From NCBI GenBank assembly GCA_037975125.1, contig CM075857.1, positions 75,535,345 through 75,599,344 on the forward strand: a stretch of 64,000 nucleotides of DNA, in the 5' to 3' direction. The notes under the pieces are model-generated. The model did no database searches and was not told the DNA's origin. It was given only the letters and a program-made list of their open reading frames with translations. A program made the position numbers and the translations under genes. Positions 57,001 to 64,000 of this stretch are shown in pieces. Within the stretch, counting starts at the first letter, position 1. Every line of letters begins with the position of its first letter. Source of the stretch: Latrodectus hesperus (Eukaryota; Arthropoda; Arachnida; Araneae; Theridiidae).

Positions 57001-57895
57001 ACTGACATAAATATAATTTTTCTATGAAAGTAATTTCATTATGAAGAAAAATTTAAAAATATTAATTACAGTTGTGAATGTTAAAATTTTATTTAAAGTT
57101 TTATGATTCGTTTTAAAATCAAGTTTGATCGAATTAAATTAATTTTACAAAGTTATTTTTTAACGTTCAACAAAAATTTATGTAACCTATATTATTTTAT
57201 TTACCTAAAAACATATTTTTTAAAACTAAGATTTTCCATTTTTTGTCGATCATTTATGAAATTATATAAGTATTTAAAATGATAATTCTACGAGCAAGCT
57301 ATTCAATTTTTATATTAAAATTAGATTTAATGTAAAATTAATTAAAAACCTAGAAATCACAAGGATTAAATATTCTTAAGTAATACGGTTTTGTTAAAAA
57401 CGATGAACTTGGTTCGAAAATTTTGACTTTTAAAAATCTTGATTTTTGGAACAAAAAAAAATATCGAATTTCGTTTTCTGTCTAGCTCGTATTCTTTACA
57501 TTTACTTATTTAAAACCTATTTTTAATTATTACAATTTATAACAAAAACCTGTTTTAGCTTAAGAGAAATAATTCTGGAGGAATATAATGTAATCGGACA
57601 TAATTATTGTAAAAAATAATGTTCGATTTATGCCGATTCTGCACTGTAAAAAATTAAAAAGATCTTAATGTATAAATTATTGAATCAAAAAGAAAATATG
57701 CCATTGCGTGAAACAATATGAAAAAACAAAAACAAACTCTTTTGAATAAAAAAAAAAATTTTAAAATCGTAAGAATGTCCTATTAAAAATTAAAAATAAG
57801 TAGACATTCATCATTGGTAAAGTAAACGACTGAGAAAATTTCGCATAATCATGAGATAAGAATGTTAAAACTCTTGTCTAGTATGAATACCTGTA

Positions 57896-57961
57896 TTGAT
57901 TTGTTTGTCCTTAAACGATCTTTTTTACACGAGGTCTAATTAGATCGGGAACAGCAATTAA
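57896..57961 (-). repeat. tRNA-related SINE family B, fragment
   Basis: GATTTGTTTGTCCTTAAACG, then TTTTTTACACGAGGTCTAATTAGA and TCGGGA match the 3' part of the copy at 51608. The tRNA head is missing. Confidence 0.65.
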
Positions 57962-58214
57962 ATGTCTAATTCCCAATAAGAATTTTATTCAATAGAAAAC
58001 TTAAATACTGAGTGTATCAGTTTTTGAAAAATAAAAAATATTACAAATTTACATGTTTTGGCTGAGAATATTTATAATTTTATTATAAAAAGTACATAAG
58101 TATATAATTCAATGCTCTAAAGAAATTAAATCTTAAACTCCATTGAAGCATTTAACTTGCATAATCTAGTATGGTGAAGATGTTATTAAAATTATGAGTG
58201 TACAGACAATTTTT

Positions 58215-58392
58215 ACTATTTCAACGTCAATTGTTAGCTGTGAACGTTCGTTCAGTAAATTAAAATTAATTCTGACATATACGATCAACCATGGGACAAA
58301 AAAATTGGAGTGACTTAGCATTTTTAAGCGGCGAATTTGAAAAACTTGAAGTGATCAACACTGATGAAGTAATTAATCAAATTCATCATTAA
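58215..58392 (+). mobile_element. hAT transposase C-terminal fragment
   Basis: The plus-strand frame reads TISTSIVSCERSFSKLKLIL, then NHGTKKLE, a stop and a one-base frame change, then LAFLSGEFEKL and EVINQIHH before TAA. VSCERSFSKLKLIK…Y.RSTMGQERLS.LA is the dimerisation-region signature of hAT transposases and hAT-derived zinc-finger MYM-like proteins. Only this region is present and it is frame-broken, so it is a pseudogene fragment. Confidence 0.85.
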
Positions 58393-58789
58393 TGGCAAAT
58401 GAAATGTATGCATAACTAATTAATTTATCCTAACTCACTGTTATTTATAAATACATTTAATCTATATATATTATATATTAACATCATTCACTGCTGTAAA
58501 ATATACATTTTTGGAAATAATTATATTAATATTTAAAATTAATAATTATTTTAAATTATTTATAAATTATAGCAAGTCTTTTTATTCTCTTGTTACATTT
58601 CTGAATCCAATTCTAGAGTTCTGATTATTATTTATTCGATTTTTGTTGTTTCAAATTAAAAAGCATAACCTAAATCTTCAGAACTATTTACAACTTGAAT
58701 TATTTTAAAGAAAGTGTTTTTATTATTTGCATTATAATCTCCTTATGAGTTAATATTATATTACTATTTATTGTGGGAGAGCATCAAAA

Positions 58790-59450
58790 TAGATATCCTT
58801 CAAATTCCCATGAACTGGGTAAAACGCGAACAGCATTTGTGTCTCGATAGATCATTTTATAATTGCTTACTTTATTGACAGGAGATATTCTGGTTCATGG
58901 AAAAGTGTTATCTCCCCTAGTGATCGATTTTAAATTATTACCAGATGTGGGAAAAGCAGTTTAACTTCCTGTGGTATTTGTACTCAAAATTTCTCAAGGG
59001 ATGCTGGTTGTCACTTTGGATGCCAATTTTTCTTTTTTATGTTTATTCAATATCATTCAAAAAACTCTCGTTGGGAGCACTTTAACCTAAGCAAAATATT
59101 TTCTTAATCTTTTGTGTTTAAATAACCTTATGTTTTGAAATAATTATGTTAATCTCAACTAAAGTTAGGTGTAGAAAAATTTCTTAGGAACAGAAGGTAC
59201 ATGGCCATTTAGGCTAGGAACCTAACAAACACTAGATCCACTTCTTCTTGCCACTTTGGATGACCGAGTTCCAGTGCTCCAGGCGCTCACCACCAATTTA
59301 TTTCCTTTGACTGCCAATGAGGTGTAATTATTAGTCACAGGGAAAGATTTTAATGAGGATATAACAGTTATTTCCATTTACTTATCATTTGGTTAATCGT
59401 CGAGCCATGTATTTTCATCTGGTATGGCCAAGCCGCGTGACATCACACTC
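58790..59450. other. Mixed-composition region, possible old repeats
   Basis: Contains GTTGTCACTTTGGATG near 59008 and TTGCCACTTTGGATGACC near 59248, a local direct similarity, and several GC-richer patches. No coding frame or terminal repeat was found. Confidence 0.25.
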
Positions 59451-60936
59451 ATTCATATTCTTTATAAATAAAAATAAATAGGGACTATTTACAAGGTCAG
59501 ATATCTTGCATGCATATTCTTGAATAATCCATACATTTAGTAGATAGAGTTTATTTGCGGAAAATATTTCTAGATTATTTTAATTATAAAGTATACACAA
59601 ACAGTAAATATTATTTCATAAATTGATATAAGTAAAAATTTCTTTTTTTTCCATACACTTGTTCCCACATTTTCTAGATTTGATTAGTAATATAAATACT
59701 TATACACACATTTTTAACAATATTTACAGTAATGGTCAGTACTGCTCTGCACATACATTTAGATGCAAGTAGTAATGAATGTGAATTAATTTAAAGAGAT
59801 TTTCAAGAAAGAGTGATAATGCCTTAATTCTGACTTTGCTGAGTTTTCAGATCAAAATTTCTTAAGAAAGCTTGGGAAAATCTCTTGTCAAAATTAATTC
59901 TTTATGCACAAGAATAAACCTACAAATTGCACGGATGTTAGTAATAAGAGTTGAAGACAAATATCCATAATTATTGATAATAGTTTTTTATAAATTGATT
60001 TTTAGTTGTTACAACCCTTTAGATTCTTTTGCATATTTGTAACTACTTATATAATCTTATGAACTTGCAAAACAAACTGTATAAATGAAATAATTAAAAA
60101 TCAGTTAAATAAATATATACTTATGTGTCGAGATTTATGTGATCTGGGCAAAAAACTTGGAGATTAAATTATAAGCTCAGCAAATGTTGCAAAATAAGGG
60201 GTTTTATTGCATTAACAAGAGTTAATATCTTATATTTGAATAATTTGGAGTTTGAATAATGAGAAATGCTGAATATGCTATTGAAAAAATTAGTGATTAG
60301 TAACTTCAACATACAAATATACACAATAAATATATTTAATTCACAGGTTTATTTCAAAAAAATTTATTCCTTTATTACACATATTTAATTTTTTTAAGTA
60401 GGAGAATACATATGTAAATTATAGTATTTAATGATACTTATGTAATATGTTATATACTTTCAGATAAAAGATATAATATAAATATGCTAATTTTTATTCA
60501 TGTAATTTATGATTATCAGATATAATATGGCAAAAACAATTTTAAATTTAATTGCTGAAAAAATAGGGAAAATCATCAATAAGTACTTAAACTACCATGC
60601 AAGCTTCAATTTAAATTATCTAATTTCTCTTTTCATTGCTTTTAAAAGCACATGATGAGTTTTGATGGAATAATTTTATTTACAGAAGATAAGTAATACT
60701 ATTGGTTATGTTACATTTAACTTTTTCATTTAAAGGTCCAAGTACTAATATTGAAACGTCATAACCACTGGTACCAAATGCAGTAATAAAATCACTGTTT
60801 CAAAAACATGAGTTAAACCAACAAGAAAAGTATTTATTTAAGTTCTTTACATCATGTACGCTTGGATGTAAGGTATGATAGATTGTTGTCTATGTTTTTG
60901 TTGTATCATATTTATAGTTACTTATTGTGTTACGTT

Positions 60937-61019
60937 ATTTACAAATATAAAAATCAAAAACTCTTTTTTTTAGTTAGTTTTACTAACAATAAATGTTTTT
61001 GATTTTTATATTTGTAAAT
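60937..61019. repeat. Perfect inverted repeat, 25-bp arms
   Basis: 60937-60961 (ATTTACAAATATAAAAATCA…) is the exact reverse complement of 60995-61019. The 33-bp loop contains its own small palindrome (GTTAGTTTTACTAAC). Confidence 0.95.
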
Positions 61020-61254
61020 GAACGTCTATTAATGCCGATGAAATACTTTTAATATTTGAAGTGCAAAATTGCAAAGAATTATTTTTTGAATCATTTTCCA
61101 TTATATAATAAGACAATCGCTTTATAAAATTATCAGAAAAATCCTAATATAATTATGAACGAAATACCTTAGAACAAGAAAAACGCTGCTAAATATACTA
61201 CGTTCACTCACATGTCATAATGATGTTTATTTCTCCACCTTATATTTTACCCAA

Positions 61255-61397
61255 TCACATTTTCCCCGGGCAACGATAGCTCCGCCTACAGCCCATCGTA
61301 GCTGGGTTACCATGCTGTGACTGTAATCGCTTAGATTTGGCGAAGAAGGTGATGAAATGTGTCATTTGGCGGACGCAACACGAGTACCCGTATATCC
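61255..61397. other. GC-rich block preceding an exact palindrome
   Basis: About 140 bp, richer in GC and CpG than the flanks (CCCCGGGCAACG, TCCGCCTAC, GGCGGACGCAACACG). It could be a promoter-like island or a mobile repeat. No neighbouring first exon was recognised. Confidence 0.3.
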
Positions 61398-61437
61398 CTG
61401 GTTTAGTGACAAAAATATATTTTTGTCACTAAACCAG
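61398..61437. repeat. Exact 40-bp palindrome without spacer
   Basis: CTGGTTTAGTGACAAAAATA is followed directly by its exact reverse complement. Confidence 0.97.
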
Positions 61438-62499
61438 ATAATATTGAAAAAAACCCTTTTTTTTTACATAAATTACATTTTACCCATTAGAAGTTTCATA
61501 CATAAAAACACTTGTATTGGAAGGTAGCTATTTTTAATAGTTTTGTATAATTAATTTAAAAAATCAAATAGTATACTTAAGTGAAATTAATATGAAGCGT
61601 ATTTTACCGATCATCTAATATTGTTTCCCTCTTAGACATATCAGTATTTTCAACTGTTTTAATTGAAGGACACATAATTAACATTCAATAATTTCAGTAT
61701 TAGAATTTTTTTTTTTTTTTTTACTAATAGAAAAGCTTCAATAAATTTGCTTTGAGACAATAATTATTAAAATTTTTTAAATAACTTCCAAATTTTAGAA
61801 AAAATAAAATTTCAACTAGCAAATTGTAAATTATTATGATTTTCCAAATATTTTTTTAATTTTACGATAAATATTTAATTGTAAAAATATTTTAAAAATT
61901 ATTATTGCTTCTATAATACATATTTTTAACAAGTCCTCATAAATTCATTCAGAAGTTTGGTTCTAAAGATTAAAATCATAAGTTATTCATTTAGTTCTTC
62001 CAATGTATTTGTAACAATTGGTATATCTTAACATAAAACATTTGAGAAGAGACAATGCAATAGATTTTGATTTATTTAAAATAGAACATTGACTCTATTT
62101 TAATATAGAAACTTTGTTTAATTCCTTTTTGATATTGTTTTTCATCAATTTTATATCAACAGCAGAAAAATTGACTTAAATATGAATAGTCTTGAAATTT
62201 TTTAAAAGAAATGTTTGCAGAGATAAGGATGATAAAAAGTTACAATTTTTTTGTAATAATTGTATTAAATTTATCGTTGCGATGAGATTAAAATACAGTT
62301 GTATTCTCAGTTACAAGTGCTCCTATTTCGTTGTAATTTTTTAAAATATTTGTTTAATTCTCCATTTCAATATTTATTAACTTAAACACAAAAGTAAAAT
62401 GTTTACAAAAGATAAAGGTTTATTATTATTATTCTTTACATATTATATACATCAGACTGGGCTTTTTCCAAAGTTCTTTTTAAAAGTTTTCTATCTTTG

Positions 62500-62581
62500 T
62501 CAGAAACACACATGAGTCATTTCTTAGTATATTGCTGTACATCACTATCTGTAAAACAGCTGCCATGACATTGAGTAGAAG
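62500..62581 (-). pseudogene. Exon-like segment, diverged copy of 63096-63187, with an in-frame stop
   Basis: After an acceptor-like TTTTATTTGTAG the minus strand reads STQCHGSCF, then DVQQYTKK, stop, LMCVSDKD. It aligns codon by codon with the downstream-numbered copy (CHRDNC, AVQQYMKK, W, LMCAPD). TGA stands where that copy has TGG. It may be a dead duplicated exon, or a terminal exon that uses this stop. The lower boundary is approximate. Confidence 0.4.
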
Positions 62582-63095
62582 CTACAAATAAAAATAAAAA
62601 TAATTAATATCAGAAAATACATACCTTTTCAAGCATTTTTATTTGATACTATTAACATTAAATTGCTTTTGAATAAATTCTGTAATCTAACAAAACAATT
62701 TTAAATATTTTACTGAAATGTCATGCATATTTAAAGTTGTTAAAAGATTATTAAAATTCTGATTTAAATTTAGAAGGAAAACTTATAAATTATAAAGTTT
62801 ATCTAATTACTCCAATTAACATTTTAATCCAGTGGCAAACTTCACATTTAATAAGCATATAAATACGTAAATGAAAAATAAAAACTATCCATTAATTTTT
62901 CATAATAAATTACAAACATACATTAAACAAAGGATAACAGAAACATAAGAAATTTTGTGTTCTTATGATTTTTTACAATGGTTATGATTCTGAAATATTT
63001 AGAGTAAACTGAATTAGTAAAAATAAGTTTTTACATTTGAATTTAATGATGTTTTCCTAAATCATTGTATACCTTTTAAAATTCATTTCTACAAT

Positions 63096-63187
63096 TTATT
63101 CTCTGTCAGGAGCACACATCAACCATTTCTTCATATATTGCTGTACAGCAATATCTATGATACAGTTGTCACGATGGCAAAAAGAAG
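63096..63187 (-). CDS. Putative terminal coding exon of an unrecognised small Cys-containing protein
   Basis: Follows a good acceptor (TTATTTATTTGTAG) and encodes ASFCHRDNC, IIDIAVQQYMKKW, LMCAPDRE, then TAA. Three Cys and one Trp in 30 residues, plus codon-level conservation with the segment at 62500, favour a real or recently real coding exon. Upstream exons would lie at higher coordinates and none was found before the window edge. I do not recognise the family and infer no function. Confidence 0.4.
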
Positions 63188-63489
63188 CTACAAATAAATA
63201 AATTTTGCTCCGATAAATAATGTTAAATAAAATAACATCAGAAACAAAGTAAGATCAACATTACCAACATTTTTATAATTGATAACTAGAAAAGAAAGAG
63301 AAGTGAAATGAATTTGTGAATGATTGTTCGTAAATTCACAATTGGTAACAAGCACAGACCAATATTTATTACCAATATTATATTTATATATTGGTAGTTG
63401 GTAACAAGTAAATATTTACCTCCTACTAATTGTGAATATATGAATGATTTAGCGTATAAATCTAACTATTATTCATGCCAAATTTTATA

Positions 63490-64000
63490 TAATCATAAGC
63501 CCCTCAGGGGGTTTACCTTCTTTAGGTAAACACGGGTGTCACAATCCCGAGGTACCCTAGTGATCTATTCTCCTCTTTATTTTCTTCTCTACTCTCCTCT
63601 TCTGATTTTCCATCCTCTTCTCCCTCATTGTGTTTGCCTTGTAAGAGGTTGAGGACTCCCCTTGAGTAGCTATTGTCGCCCTGTTACTATTAGCTTCTCT
63701 TGGGGACTAAATCACCCGCGTGTTTGCCGTACGTGGATACCCGTGTCCCTGGAAAGGAGGATCCTGGTGATTGAGGCTCATGGAGACCAACACATTACTT
63801 TGGCCTCTGCTTCAGGTAAACGGGAGGTGTGTTGTGGTCCTCAGCATACCAATCGGCTTCCATGGATCAAGCGATCATATATCTGCTGTGTCACTCGATA
63901 AGGGTGGAGGCCACGTCAGAGATATATTGAAAGCGTATAAGGTCTGGCTAGCACTGATGCAGTTATACTGCATCCCCTTGTTGGGCTCGGTGGTGGGTCG
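63490..64000 (+). repeat. GC-rich retroelement-like block at the right edge (probable LINE 5' region)
   Basis: At about 63497 the composition switches abruptly from AT-rich to balanced, and it stays so to the end. It begins CCCCTCAGGGGGTTTACC, contains a CT-rich stretch (63560-63630) and ends TTGTTGGGCTCGGTGGTGGG. Sharp composition change, no introns and no host-like frame suggest the 5' untranslated part of a retroelement continuing past the edge. The 79-codon frame at 63662 is not recognisable. Confidence 0.4.

Overview
This window is AT-rich eukaryotic nuclear DNA. It has long introns, many (TA)n microsatellites, tRNA-derived SINEs and decayed cut-and-paste transposons. Spliced exons, animal-type genes (a kainate-class glutamate receptor and the splicing factor CDC40/PRP17) and mellifera-like mariner, Tc1-like and pogo/Tigger-like elements point to an arthropod. 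An arachnid, probably a spider, is my best guess. That guess rests on repeat content and intron style, not on a decisive marker.

Layout. (1) Positions 867-4084, minus strand: the first three coding exons of a kainate-type ionotropic glutamate receptor, with signal peptide and the start of the amino-terminal domain. The gene runs off the left edge. (2) Positions 4100-24800: mostly non-coding, with four copies of one tRNA-derived SINE, a long inverted repeat around a 170-bp TA tract, a LINE 3' fragment, a GC-rich repeat and a decayed Tc1-like element. (3) Positions 24827-51068, minus strand: a complete 13-exon CDC40 (PRP17) gene. Every splice junction follows GT/AG and keeps frame, and the predicted protein has 574 residues, about the usual length. 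Its introns hold a mellifera-like mariner remnant, a pogo/Tigger-like element with recognisable ends and a TA target duplication, an internally deleted Tc1-like element, SINE copies and a candidate non-autonomous DNA transposon. (4) Positions 51100-64000: mostly non-coding, with another SINE family, a hAT C-terminal fragment, two related exon-like segments, and at the right edge a GC-rich block that looks like the 5' part of a retroelement.

The two host genes have no visible functional link. The most unusual property of the window is the number of unrelated, near-perfect inverted repeats with short or no spacer (at least ten), including two exact palindromes. I found no coherent novel multi-gene system, and none of the longer open frames outside the two genes and the transposons looks like a real gene.
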